NCBI RefSeq assembly: GCF_010723575.1
Contig: NZ_BLKZ01000001.1
Coordinates: 5,022,001-5,086,000 of the forward strand
Direction: 5' to 3'
From: Mycobacterium bourgelatii
Lineage (GTDB): Bacteria; Actinomycetota; Actinomycetes; Mycobacteriales; Mycobacteriaceae
Length of the DNA stretch: 64,000 bases
In this document: piece by piece, positions 19,084-27,854 of the stretch
Position numbering within the stretch: position 1 is the first letter of the stretch
Layout of the letters: each line of letters opens with the position of its first letter
Notes under the pieces: model-generated
Seen by the model: the letters and a program-made list of their open reading frames with translations, nothing else
The model's database searches: none
What the model was told of the DNA's origin: nothing
Position numbers and translations under genes: made by a program

Positions 19084-20271
19084 TCAAACTCCGGTGCGCG
19101 GCACCACGCTCGGGCGTTGTTGCACCACATGCGGATTGCCCCCGCCGCGGCCGCCCATCATTCCGGGAGGCATGCCGGCACCGGCACCCGCACCGGCGCC
19201 CATCGGCATCGGCATCATCGGCATTCCACCGCCGGTCGTGGGGGCGGCGGCAGCGGCCTGCGCCATCTCAGCAGCGTTCACGGCTCCCAAGCCACGCACT
19301 GCCGAACTACCCATGGCCGCCGGCGTGGATCCCGGCCAGGTCGACGGCACCGACATCGCACCCACCAACCGAGCTTGACCCAGCCCCGCCGACATCCCTG
19401 CCCCCAGCCCGCCACCGCCGCCCAGTCCACTGACCGCGGGAGCGGTGTCACCGACAAACTTCGGCACGTCCGCCGCCGTGGCACCCGCTAACGCTGCCGT
19501 GTTGGCACTCGCCGACTGCCCCACCTGCATCAGCGGCCCAATCAGCATGCTCGCCGGCATCGCCGCCGCCTGGCCCACCGACATCAACGTGTCCAGCGGT
19601 ACCGCCGAAGCCAACGACTGCACTCCCGCAACGACACCCGAACCCGCCACCAACGCACCCTGAACCGCCGGTGACACCGCGGACGTCACCCCATCGGCTA
19701 TCCCGGCCACTCCGGCACTGGCCGTCGCGGCGAGGCCGGCCAAGTCCAGCGGCGGCAAGCTGAACGGAACCAGCGCCGCCGCAACGGATTGCGCACCCGT
19801 CTGGTATCCCACCATCGCGCCCACATCCTGGGCCCACATCTCCACGTAGTCGAATTCGGTCGCCGCGATAGCGGGCGTGTTCTGCCCCAAGAAATTCGTG
19901 GCCACCAAGGACACCAACGACACTCGGTTCGCGGTCACCGCGAGGGGATGCACCGTGGCCACCAAAGCCGTCTCGAACGCGATGGCGGCCGCCTGAGCCT
20001 GACTCGCCGCCGCCTCGGCCTGTGCCGCAGCGCCACTCAACCATCCGACATATGGCATCGCCGCCGCGGCCATCGACACCGCCGACGGACCCGCCCATGG
20101 TCCACTCGCCAGACCGGTGATTACCGACTCGAACGCCGACGCCGAGGTCCGCAAATCGGCCGCCAGCGCCTCCCAGGCTGCCCCGGCCGCCGCCAACGAA
20201 CCCGAGCCCACACCACCGAAGATCCGCGCCGAATTTATCTCCGGCGGCAACCACGCGTAATCCAAGAACAT
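19084..20271 (-). CDS. PPE protein, PPE-SVP subfamily (395 aa)
   Basis: The N-terminal PPE domain (MFLDYAWLPPEINSARIFGG) of about 180 residues includes the conserved YVEMWAQDV motif at about 140. The SVP motif GAMSVPSTW lies near residue 305, and a Met/Gly/Pro-rich tail ends in QQRPSVVPRTGV. PPE-SVP proteins are ESX substrates, usually partnered with a PE protein; no PE partner gene is adjacent. It is third in a same-strand PPE series. Its tail closely resembles that of the PPE at 20440-21564, which suggests tandem duplication. It converges on the amine oxidase gene with a 27-bp gap. Confidence 0.93.
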   Translation of the reverse strand: MFLDYAWLPPEINSARIFGGVGSGSLAAAGAAWEALAADLRTSASAFESVITGLASGPWAGPSAVSMAAAAMPYVGWLSGAAAQAEAAASQAQAAAIAFETALVATVHPLAVTANRVSLVSLVATNFLGQNTPAIAATEFDYVEMWAQDVGAMVGYQTGAQSVAAALVPFSLPPLDLAGLAATASAGVAGIADGVTSAVSPAVQGALVAGSGVVAGVQSLASAVPLDTLMSVGQAAAMPASMLIGPLMQVGQSASANTAALAGATAADVPKFVGDTAPAVSGLGGGGGLGAGMSAGLGQARLVGAMSVPSTWPGSTPAAMGSSAVRGLGAVNAAEMAQAAAAAPTTGGGMPMMPMPMGAGAGAGAGMPPGMMGGRGGGNPHVVQQRPSVVPRTGV

Positions 20272-20439
20272 CGCAACCCCAACCAGCCCAGCCGCCGAGG
20301 CGGCACTGCCAACCCCACCTTCCCGTCAGGTCGGATTCAAACCAAAATCACATCAGGAAAACCGCCATAAAGCGCCCGCGTCCAGGAAATCCCCAGGAAC
20401 GAGGCAGGTTTCGGCAAGGTTGTCCGGTTCGGGCGGCTG

Positions 20440-21564
20440 TCACCCGATTCCCACCCGCGGCACCACGGTCGGCCGCGACTGCACCACCTGCGTACCGCCT
20501 CCGCCGCCGCGCCCCAGCATGCCTGGCGGCATCCCACCTCCGGCCCCGGCGCCCAGCGGCATCGGCATCATCGGCATGCCACCGGATGCGCCGGTCATTC
20601 CTGCCATTTCTGCGGCGGCCGAGGCACCGGCGAGCCCTGCCGGGTGTCCCGTCAGCGCCGAGCCGGCGGCCGCGGCGGGCGCCGTCCTGGCCCACGCCGG
20701 TGGCACCGACAGCGACCCAACCAGATTCGCCTTACCCACACCGGCCGCTACCGCTCCCCCGGTATTGGCCAGGGGAACCGCGTCCACCAGATTCGGCACG
20801 CCGGCAGCCAGCGTGGACGCGGTACCGGCCACGCCGGCCGTGCCCGCATTCGCCGACTGCGAGGCCAGGCTGAGCAGCGGCGACATCAGCATGCTGACTG
20901 GCAACGTCGCAAACTGCCCGACGGATGCCAACGACTCGATGGGCACCGCCGAGCCCACCGAGGAGAGCGCCGATTGCGCCTGCCCGGCCAGACCCTGAAC
21001 CCCGGCTACGACACTCGACACACTCGCCGCCATGCCCGACAGACTCACCGGGGGCACCGCGAACGATGACATCGGCGACACCACCGCGGCCGCGTCGGCG
21101 TGGTAGCCCATCATCGCGGTCACGTCCTGGGCCCACATCTCCACGTAGTCGGACTCGGTGGCGGCGATCGCCGGCGTGTTCTGGCCCACGAGGTTGGTCG
21201 CCACCAGCGCTGCCAGCGAGACCCGATTCGCCGTCACCGCAGCCGGATGAACGGTGGCCAACATCGCCGTCTCGAAGGCGGTCGCCGCCGCCCGAGCTTG
21301 TGCCCCAGCAAACTCCGCCTGTCCGGCCGCGCCGGTCAACCAACCGACGTAAGGAACCGCGGCGGACGCCATCGCCACCGCCGCCGGACCCGTCCACGGT
21401 CCGGCCGTCAAGCCGGTGACCACCGAATTAAACGATTGCGCCAAACCTTGCAGCACAGTGGCCACGCCGTCCCATGCCGACGCGGCCGCGAGCAGCGGAG
21501 CGGCGCCGGCTCCGCCGTACAGCAAGCCCGAGTTGATTTCGGGCGGAAAAGCAATAAAGCTCAT
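20440..21564 (-). CDS. PPE protein, PPE-SVP subfamily (374 aa), translationally coupled
   Basis: ATG 21564 gives MSFIAFPPEINSGLLYGG and a complete PPE domain with YVEMWAQDV at about 139. The SVP motif is GSLSVPPAW, and the Gly/Met/Pro tail ends RPTVVPRVGIG. The start codon overlaps the stop of the upstream short PPE gene in an ATGA arrangement, so translation is probably coupled. The frame is open further upstream, but that part reads the other PPE gene out of frame. An ESX-exported surface or secreted protein is expected from the family. Confidence 0.92.
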   Translation of the reverse strand: MSFIAFPPEINSGLLYGGAGAAPLLAAASAWDGVATVLQGLAQSFNSVVTGLTAGPWTGPAAVAMASAAVPYVGWLTGAAGQAEFAGAQARAAATAFETAMLATVHPAAVTANRVSLAALVATNLVGQNTPAIAATESDYVEMWAQDVTAMMGYHADAAAVVSPMSSFAVPPVSLSGMAASVSSVVAGVQGLAGQAQSALSSVGSAVPIESLASVGQFATLPVSMLMSPLLSLASQSANAGTAGVAGTASTLAAGVPNLVDAVPLANTGGAVAAGVGKANLVGSLSVPPAWARTAPAAAAGSALTGHPAGLAGASAAAEMAGMTGASGGMPMMPMPLGAGAGGGMPPGMLGRGGGGGTQVVQSRPTVVPRVGIG

Positions 21565-22079
21565 CGCACCTTCTGCCAGGGCGTCAGCTGTGCGGCAACC
21601 GCCGAAGCCCCGCTGTGGTAATCCGCCATCGCAACCACGTCCTGCGCCCACATCTCTTCGTAGTCGCCCTCGGCCGCGGCGATCGCCGGCGCATTCTGGC
21701 CGAACAGATTCGACAACACCAGGTGCACGAATGCGTTGCGGTTGGCCGTCACCACCGCCGGGTGCACCGTCGCCGCCAACGCCGACTCGAACGCCGACGC
21801 CGAGGCGCGGGCCTGGCTGGCCGCGCCCTGGGCCTGGGCCGATGCGGCCCCCAACCAGCCTGCGTACGGGGCAGCCACCCCGAGCATCGCCGCCGACGCC
21901 GGTCCCTGCCACGCGCCGCTAGCCAGGCCCGACGTCACCGATCCGAAGGAGCTGGCCGCGGCGTCGAGCTGATCGGCGACCCCGTCCCAGGCCGTCGCGG
22001 CCCGCAGCATCGGGCCCGCTCCGGCGCCCAGGTGAATCCGTGCCGAATTCACTTCCGGCGGCAACACCGAGTAGTTCAT
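21561..22079 (-). CDS. Short PPE-domain-only protein (172 aa)
   Basis: The product starts MNYSVLPPEVNSARIHLG and contains a complete PPE domain with the YEEMWAQDVVAM motif, then ends (TPWQKVR) just after it, without the SVP or repeat region. It may be the stump of a longer PPE gene or a genuine minimal PPE. The ribosome site (AAGGGACGG) matches that of the PPE gene at 27608. The stop overlaps the next PPE start (ATGA). The promoter carries the triple TACGACC array and is shared with the divergent LuxR-type regulator at 22435. Confidence 0.88.
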   Translation of the reverse strand: MNYSVLPPEVNSARIHLGAGAGPMLRAATAWDGVADQLDAAASSFGSVTSGLASGAWQGPASAAMLGVAAPYAGWLGAASAQAQGAASQARASASAFESALAATVHPAVVTANRNAFVHLVLSNLFGQNAPAIAAAEGDYEEMWAQDVVAMADYHSGASAVAAQLTPWQKVR

Positions 22080-22434
22080 CGTGACCGTCCCTTGTCGTCA
22101 GCAGGTGGTCGGGAAGACATTCCCCAACTCCGTCGTTGCAAGGATGCGTCGCTGCCGGCCGACGAACGTCGGTCATAAGGCGTACAAATGCAGGAACCGG
22201 GGGTCGTAGAAAGGGAAGGCTTGGGGGTCGTAGCTTTCGCGCATCGTCAGCGCGTGCTACGGATGGTGCAAGCTGTCGTGCATTCGGCCTGAGTCTGCGG
22301 TCGGGTGTGCGGTCGCCAGCCGGCGGGGCACCCGTTAGGACTTTCGGTTCTGCTGAACCCGTGTCGAACCAATGCCGATTCGCGCGCGTGAACCCGGGTA
22401 GACACGGATGCATTCGCCTTGAAACGGAAGTGAC
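22080..22434. promoter_or_regulatory. Divergent PPE / LuxR-regulator intergenic region
   Basis: 355 bp without a gene. The PPE-proximal half (22141-22232) holds the shared operator-like array described separately. The half next to the regulator (about 22250-22434) contains no obvious hairpin or repeat. Both divergent genes must be driven from here. Confidence 0.6.
22141..22232 (-). promoter_or_regulatory. Triple TACGACC array plus TGACCGACGTTCG box, PPE promoter copy 1
   Basis: Read on the PPE strand: TACGACC at 22232-22226, TACGACC at 22208-22202 and TACGCCT at 22184-22178 (24-nt spacing each), then TGACCGACGTTCG at 22175-22163 and CGCATCCT ending at 22141. From TGACCGA to the PPE start codon is 96 nt. 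The same order and spacing occur before the PPE at 27608 and the PE_PGRS at 33169. Which protein binds is unknown. Confidence 0.7.
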
Positions 22435-25400
22435 GTGGGCGTGAACGAGTTTCTGCCGACGACAACAGTGACTTTGCTGTTCGCCGACATCGAAGGTTCC
22501 AACCTGCTTTGGGAGACCCAGCCCGAAGCAATGGCCGCGGCCCTGACGCGCCTGGATCGCTTGGTATTCAACATTATTGGTGCTCACGGTGGTATAGGAC
22601 CGGTAAAGCAGGGGACCGATGAGGGTTTCGTGGCGATGTTTGCGCGTGCCACCGACGCGCTGGCCTGCGCGGTCGAGTTGCAGCGGGCACCACTGGCACC
22701 CATCCAGTTGCGCGTCGGAGTGCACACCGGTGAGATGACGCTCACCGACACAACTGACGGGGCCGACCAGGCCGATCCCACGTTGGCCCGGGCGGCGCGG
22801 CTGCACGAACTCGCCCACGGCGGACAGGTGGTGGTCTCGGGCACCACCCACGATTTGGTCGTTGACCAGTTGCCGGCCGGCTTCTGGTTGGCCGACCTGG
22901 GTACCCACCAGTTGCGCGACCTGCCGCGGCCGGAGCGGATCGCGCAACTGTGCCATCCCGATCTTCGGGTCGAGTTCCCTCCCCTGCACGGAGCATCCAA
23001 AACCGTTGCGTCGCATGGTCTTCCGATGCAATTGACGCGATTTGTGGGCCGCGTCGGGCAGATCGACGACGTCCGCAAAGTCCTCGTCGACAACCGGCTG
23101 GTGACACTGGCCGGGGCGGGCGGAGTCGGCAAGACGCGGCTGGCTTTGCAGATCGCCGCGCAGCTGGCCAGCGAGTTCGCGGACGGGGCGGCATTCGTCG
23201 ACCTCGCGCCGGTGACCGATCCGGAGGTGGTGCCCGTCGCCGCGATCCGCGCGCTGGGTGTCCCGGACCAGCCGGGTCGCTCTGCCATGGACACCCTGCT
23301 GCGGTTCGTCGCCCACCGACACATGCTGCTGGTCCTGGACAACTGCGAGCACCTGCTCGACGCGTGTAATCAACTGACGGCCACGATTCTGGGCGCCTGT
23401 CCGCGGGTGACGGTCCTGGCGACCAGCCGTGAGCCGATCGGCGTGGCCGGGGAGCTGACCTGGCGGGTGCCGTCGCTGTCGCTCACCGACGAGGCGATCG
23501 AGCTGTTCCTCGACCGCGCCCGGCTGGCCTGGCCGGACTTCGACATCGGCCCTGACGACGCCGATACGGTCAACGAGATCTGCCGCCGCCTCGACGGTCT
23601 ACCGCTGGGCATCGAGCTCGCGGCGGCGCGGGTGCGCGTCATGTCGCTGACCGAGATCCTGGACGGACTGCGCAGTCGCCTCCGACTGACTCCCGATGCC
23701 ACCCCGTCCGCGGCCGGTCGCAACAAGACGCTGGGCACCTCCATCGACTGGTCCCACGCCCTGCTGAGTGACCCCGAACGCGCCCTGTTCCGCCGCCTGG
23801 CCGCCTTCCGGGGCGGCTTTGACCTCGACGCGGTGCATGCCATCGCGGTCGGCGCAGATCTGCCGAAGCACCAGGTCATCGATCAGCTGACGCTGCTGGT
23901 TGACAAGTCTTTGGTTATCGCCGAACGCTGCGGCGACCGCACGCGTTACCGGCTGCTGGAAACGATGCGCCACTACGCGATGGAGAAGCTCGAGGAGTCC
24001 GGCGAGGCCGCGGAGGTTCGCTCTCGTCACCGCGACCACTACGCGGCGATGGCCGCCCGGCTGGACAGGCAGGCCGCGAACGGCAGTCAACGCCCGATCG
24101 AGCGGGCGGAGATCGAGATCGACAACCTGCGAACGGCTTTCGCCTGGAGTCGGGAGAACGGCGAGATCGAGCGGGCGCTGGAGCTCACCTCGGCACTGCA
24201 GCCGCTCTGGTTGACCCGCGGCCGCCTGCAGGAGGGGCTCGCGTGGTTCGACGCGGCCCTGGGCGACCAGGACGACCAACCCGACGGCATCTCGCCGCTG
24301 GCCCGAGGCCGGGCGTTGGCCGACAAGGCGACCCTGGACGCGACGCGCAGCTTTCACCACAGCCTCGACCAGGCGGAGCAAGCGGTGGCGATCGCTCGCG
24401 AGATCAACGACCCGGCGTTGCTGGCGCGTGCGCTCACGGCCTGCGGAGCCGTCGCCTCCTACAACGCCGACACCGCGCTGCCTTATCTCACTGAGGCGAT
24501 CGGCATCGCCCGCACGCTCGGCGACCAGTGGCGGCTGACGCAGATCCTGAACTGGCAGGCGTACGGGGCCTACTTCGCCGGAGATCCGGTGGCCGCCGGC
24601 GCGGCGGCGCAAGAGGGCAGCGAACTCGCCGCCGCGATCGGTGACCAGTTCCATTCCCGGGCATGCCGCTGGAACCTTGGCTTGGCGCAGATGATGAAGG
24701 GTGACCTCGCTGACGCGGCCGCCCAGTTTCGCGCGGTGATCGTCGAGGCGGACGCGGCGCACGACTTGGTGTTCAGCTGGGTCAGCCGGCTCACCCTTGC
24801 CCAGGTGCTCGCCTTCCGCGGCGAGGTGGATGCGGCTCGGGCCGCCGCCACCGAGGCGGTCACGCTGTCTGGTGATCTGTGGCGGTACAACGAAGGCTTC
24901 AGCTATGGGGCGTTGGCGGTGACGGCCATTGCCGCCGGCGATGTCGAAGGTGCGACCGCGGCGAGCGAGACCGCCCGACACCGACTGGGCGCGCAGCGCG
25001 AACTCGCGATGGTGAACATCAACCCGGTGGCCGAGGTCGCCATGGCGCGCGGCGATCTGGTCGAGGCCGGGCGATTCGCCGACGAGCAGGTCTCGGTGAT
25101 GTCGGGCTGGCATCAGGCGCGGGCATTGACGATGCGCGCCCGGGTTGCCATCGCCAGCGACGAGCCGGTGCCGGCCGAGCGCGACGCGCACAAGGCGCTG
25201 GCCTGCGCCTCGAAGGTGCATGCGCACCTGGCCGTCCCCGACATCTTCGAGTGCCTGGCGGTGCTGGCCGCCAAGGATGGCCGAAGTCGCGACGCCGCAC
25301 GGCTTTTCGGGGCGGCGAGCGGGATCCGGCGGGGGCTCGGAACGGCCCGGTTCAAGATCTACGACGCTGAGCACGAGGCGGCCGTGGCCGGGCTTCGCGG

Positions 25401-25707
25401 GGCCATGGGGTCCCGCAAATTCGACGAGGCGTGGGACCAGGGGGCGCGCCTGTCGATTACCGAAGCCGTCGCGTACGCGCGACGCGGTCGTGGGACGCGG
25501 AAACGCCCGACCACCGGTTGGGCGTCGCTGACCCCCACCGAACGCGACGTCGTACGGCTGGTCGGAGATGGGTTGGCCAACAACGAGATTGCCGCACGGC
25601 TGTTCGTCTCCCGACGAACCGTGCAGACGCACCTGACGCACGTCTACGCGAAACTCGGCCTCACTTCCCGGGTGCAACTCGCCACCGAAGGGGCTGGTCA
25701 CAGCTGA
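22435..25707 (+). CDS. LuxR-family regulator with cyclase-like, ATPase and TPR-like regions (1090 aa), copy 1
   Basis: Order of domains: class III nucleotidyl cyclase-like region (about 1-170; VTLLFADIEGS), NB-ARC/AAA-type ATPase with Walker A LAGAGGVGKTRLA (about 223-235) and Walker B LLVLDNCEHL (about 300), a long helical TPR-like region (about 540-1000), and a C-terminal LuxR HTH (SLTPTERDVVRLV ... RTVQTHLTHVYAKLG, about 1028-1080). It is related to M. tuberculosis Rv0386, Rv0890c, Rv1358 and Rv2488c. The cyclase looks degenerate: the usual Asn of the N-x-A-A-R motif is Ala (TLARAARL), and the second metal Asp region reads QGTDEGF. It is divergent from the short PPE. Start GTG 22435 (or GTG 22441). 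Confidence 0.92.
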   Translation: MGVNEFLPTTTVTLLFADIEGSNLLWETQPEAMAAALTRLDRLVFNIIGAHGGIGPVKQGTDEGFVAMFARATDALACAVELQRAPLAPIQLRVGVHTGEMTLTDTTDGADQADPTLARAARLHELAHGGQVVVSGTTHDLVVDQLPAGFWLADLGTHQLRDLPRPERIAQLCHPDLRVEFPPLHGASKTVASHGLPMQLTRFVGRVGQIDDVRKVLVDNRLVTLAGAGGVGKTRLALQIAAQLASEFADGAAFVDLAPVTDPEVVPVAAIRALGVPDQPGRSAMDTLLRFVAHRHMLLVLDNCEHLLDACNQLTATILGACPRVTVLATSREPIGVAGELTWRVPSLSLTDEAIELFLDRARLAWPDFDIGPDDADTVNEICRRLDGLPLGIELAAARVRVMSLTEILDGLRSRLRLTPDATPSAAGRNKTLGTSIDWSHALLSDPERALFRRLAAFRGGFDLDAVHAIAVGADLPKHQVIDQLTLLVDKSLVIAERCGDRTRYRLLETMRHYAMEKLEESGEAAEVRSRHRDHYAAMAARLDRQAANGSQRPIERAEIEIDNLRTAFAWSRENGEIERALELTSALQPLWLTRGRLQEGLAWFDAALGDQDDQPDGISPLARGRALADKATLDATRSFHHSLDQAEQAVAIAREINDPALLARALTACGAVASYNADTALPYLTEAIGIARTLGDQWRLTQILNWQAYGAYFAGDPVAAGAAAQEGSELAAAIGDQFHSRACRWNLGLAQMMKGDLADAAAQFRAVIVEADAAHDLVFSWVSRLTLAQVLAFRGEVDAARAAATEAVTLSGDLWRYNEGFSYGALAVTAIAAGDVEGATAASETARHRLGAQRELAMVNINPVAEVAMARGDLVEAGRFADEQVSVMSGWHQARALTMRARVAIASDEPVPAERDAHKALACASKVHAHLAVPDIFECLAVLAAKDGRSRDAARLFGAASGIRRGLGTARFKIYDAEHEAAVAGLRGAMGSRKFDEAWDQGARLSITEAVAYARRGRGTRKRPTTGWASLTPTERDVVRLVGDGLANNEIAARLFVSRRTVQTHLTHVYAKLGLTSRVQLATEGAGHS

Positions 25708-25741
25708 GGCGGCCGGGCGCTCGTCGGTCGCCTCACGCTCG

Positions 25742-25803
25742 CGTCGAGCGTCACGCCAGAGTTGCAGTCGCACCCCAGCGTCGCGCCAGCGTGACGTTCG
25801 GCG
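25742..25803. repeat. 62-bp palindromic intergenic element, copy B
   Basis: Arms 25742-25756 and 25789-25803 are complementary at 13 of 15 positions. The reverse complement aligns without gaps to copies A (5357) and C (35937). It lies between the convergent LuxR regulator and PPE-MPTR genes, whose stops are about 100 bp apart. Confidence 0.75.
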
Positions 25804-25808
25804 GGGAC

Positions 25809-27608
25809 TCAACGAAACAATCCCGACTGCGCATCTGACCGGTTGAAGAACCCCGAGTCGCTGTTGCCCGAATTTCCGACGCCCGAGTTGAAGACGTTCG
25901 AATTGCCGATCCCAATGTTGTCGAAGCCGATGTTGGCGATGCCGGCCAGGAAGCTGCCCGAGTTGTTGAACCCGGCGTTGTTGCCGTTGCCAGAATTCCC
26001 GAAGCCCGACTCCTCGACGAGCCCGGAATTTTGAAATCCGGAGGTGATCCCGCCCGCGTTGAAGAAGCCGGAGCTACCCATCCCGGTGTTGCCGAAGCCC
26101 GAGTTCAGCACCCCGGCAGGGGTGATCACGCTGCCGAAACCGGTGTTCAGATTGCCCGAGTCAAAACCTCCGGTGTTGCTTGAACCGGAATTGGCCCAAC
26201 CCGTGTTGATGTCGCCCGCGTTGAGGTCGCCCGTGTTGACCGAACCCGCGTTCAAGCTGCCGGTGTTCTGGAAGCCAGAGTTTCCGAAGCCCACGTTCTG
26301 GGATCCGCCGTTCGCGAAGCCCATGTTGTTGGCACCCGCATTACCGAAACCGAAATTGCTGATGCCGGCGTTGCCGAAGCCGGTGTTTCCCGCACCCGAG
26401 TTGGCGAACCCCGTGTTGAGGCTTCCGGAGTTGTCGAACCCGAAGCTGTGGTTGCCCGAGTTGAAAAAGCCGATATTGCCGGTACCCGAGTTGAAGAAGC
26501 CGATGTTGCCGGTGCCGGAGTTCCCGAAGCCGATGTTGCCCACACCCGAATTGAGCGCACCGAAACCCATCTGATTGTCGCCAGTCAGGCCGAAGCCGAT
26601 GTTGTTGTTGCCCGTGTTGCCGAAGCCGAAGTTGTTGTTGCCGGTATTGCCGAAGCCTGTATTGCCGGTACCGCGGTTGCCGGCACCCATGTTGGAGTCA
26701 CCGCGATTTCCGTTGCCCAAGTTGGAGTTTCCTAAGTTTGCGTTGCCGAGGTTGCCGTTGCCGTGGTTTCCGACGCCGACGTTCCCAAGGCCGGAGTTTC
26801 CTGTCCCGGTGTTGTTGCTGCCCGCGTTTCCGCTGCCCAGGTTGAGGTCACCGCGGTTGCCGTTGCCGACGTTGCTGATGCCGTTGTTCCCGTTACCGAG
26901 GTTGGTGTCGCCGATATTGCCGCTGCCGACGTTTTGGTTGCCGTGGTTGCCGCTGCCCAGATTGCCGTTGCCGCGGTTCCCGCCGCCGACATTGCCGTTA
27001 CCGGCATTGCCGGTTCCGAGGTTGAAATTGCCGAGGGCGTTTGCGACGGCCGTCTGCGCTTGACCGACCTGCCCTGTCAGGCTCTGCAGCATCTGGGGCA
27101 GACCAAAGGGTGTCAATCGCGCAGCCGCCGCTGATGCAGCGCCGTGGTAGCCCACCATCGCCGCCACGTCCTGGGCCCACATCCGCTCGTAGTCCGCTTC
27201 GGCGGCCGCGATCGCCGGCGCGTTCTGCCCAAACAGGTTCGACATCACCAACGACACGAACTGGCTGCGATTACCCGCTACCACCCCTGGGTGCACGATT
27301 GCCGAGACCGCCGCTTCAAACGCTGACGCTGCCGCCCGCACCTGCCCGGCCGCTCCTTCTGCGTGAGTCGCCGCCGCGGTCAGCCATCCCACATATGGGA
27401 CGGCGGCGCGGGCCATCGCCGCCGCCGCCGGACCCTGCCACACCGCACCCGCCACGTTCGACGTCACCGACTCGAACGCGTCCGCCGCGGATCCCAGTTC
27501 GCCTGCCAATGCATCCCACGCCGCCGCGGCCGCCAGCATCGGCCCCGGCCCTGCCCCCAGGTACATCCGGGCCGAGTTGATCTCCGGCGGCATCACCAAG
27601 AAATTCAT
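25809..27608 (-). CDS. PPE-MPTR protein (599 aa, pentapeptide N-x-G-x-G repeats)
   Basis: A PPE domain (MNFLVMPPEINSARMYLGAG, to about 180, with YERMWAQDVAAM) is followed by about 400 residues of N-x-G-x-G-N repeats (for example GNGNVGGGNRGNGNLGSGN), later shifting to GFGNSGTGNIGFFNSG types. This defines the major-polymorphic-tandem-repeat class of PPE proteins, which probably fold as a beta-helix outside the cell; function is unknown. ATG 27608 matches the spacing to the ribosome site (GAGGGACGG) seen in the short PPE; GTG 27611 immediately before it is possible. The promoter carries copy 2 of the triple-box array and faces the second LuxR regulator. Confidence 0.93.
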   Translation of the reverse strand: MNFLVMPPEINSARMYLGAGPGPMLAAAAAWDALAGELGSAADAFESVTSNVAGAVWQGPAAAAMARAAVPYVGWLTAAATHAEGAAGQVRAAASAFEAAVSAIVHPGVVAGNRSQFVSLVMSNLFGQNAPAIAAAEADYERMWAQDVAAMVGYHGAASAAAARLTPFGLPQMLQSLTGQVGQAQTAVANALGNFNLGTGNAGNGNVGGGNRGNGNLGSGNHGNQNVGSGNIGDTNLGNGNNGISNVGNGNRGDLNLGSGNAGSNNTGTGNSGLGNVGVGNHGNGNLGNANLGNSNLGNGNRGDSNMGAGNRGTGNTGFGNTGNNNFGFGNTGNNNIGFGLTGDNQMGFGALNSGVGNIGFGNSGTGNIGFFNSGTGNIGFFNSGNHSFGFDNSGSLNTGFANSGAGNTGFGNAGISNFGFGNAGANNMGFANGGSQNVGFGNSGFQNTGSLNAGSVNTGDLNAGDINTGWANSGSSNTGGFDSGNLNTGFGSVITPAGVLNSGFGNTGMGSSGFFNAGGITSGFQNSGLVEESGFGNSGNGNNAGFNNSGSFLAGIANIGFDNIGIGNSNVFNSGVGNSGNSDSGFFNRSDAQSGLFR

Positions 27609-27667
27609 CACAACCGTCCCTCGTCACGCGTGGCTGCTCGGAACCGACGCTCCGTCAAACTGGGTCG

Positions 27668-27757
27668 AGGATGCGGTCTGGGCAGGCCCGCGAACGTCGG
27701 TCAGGGCACGTACCTCAGCTCGGCGGGGGTCGTATTTGCGCCGGACGGGGGGTCGTA
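27668..27757 (-). promoter_or_regulatory. Triple TACGACC array plus TGACCGACGTTCG box, PPE promoter copy 2
   Basis: On the PPE strand: TACGACC at 27757-27751 and 27734-27728, TACGTGC at 27712-27706 (spacing 23 and 22 nt), TGACCGACGTTCG at 27703-27691, and CGCATCCTCGACCCAGTT starting at 27675. The distance from TGACCGA to ATG 27608 is 95 nt. The array sits inside the 246-bp gap between the divergent PPE-MPTR and LuxR genes. Confidence 0.7.
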
Positions 27758-27854
27758 GCCGTGGGCACGCGGCATTGGCGGCAAATTTTTGTACTCGTGT
27801 TGAACCGTTACCCGCCCGCGTGCGTGACACTGAGTTAGTCACGGAATCATCACC

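Noticed and set aside
23599..25812. 737-codon minus-strand open frame
   Set aside because: Antisense to the LuxR regulator, which has clear domains; the frame has none.
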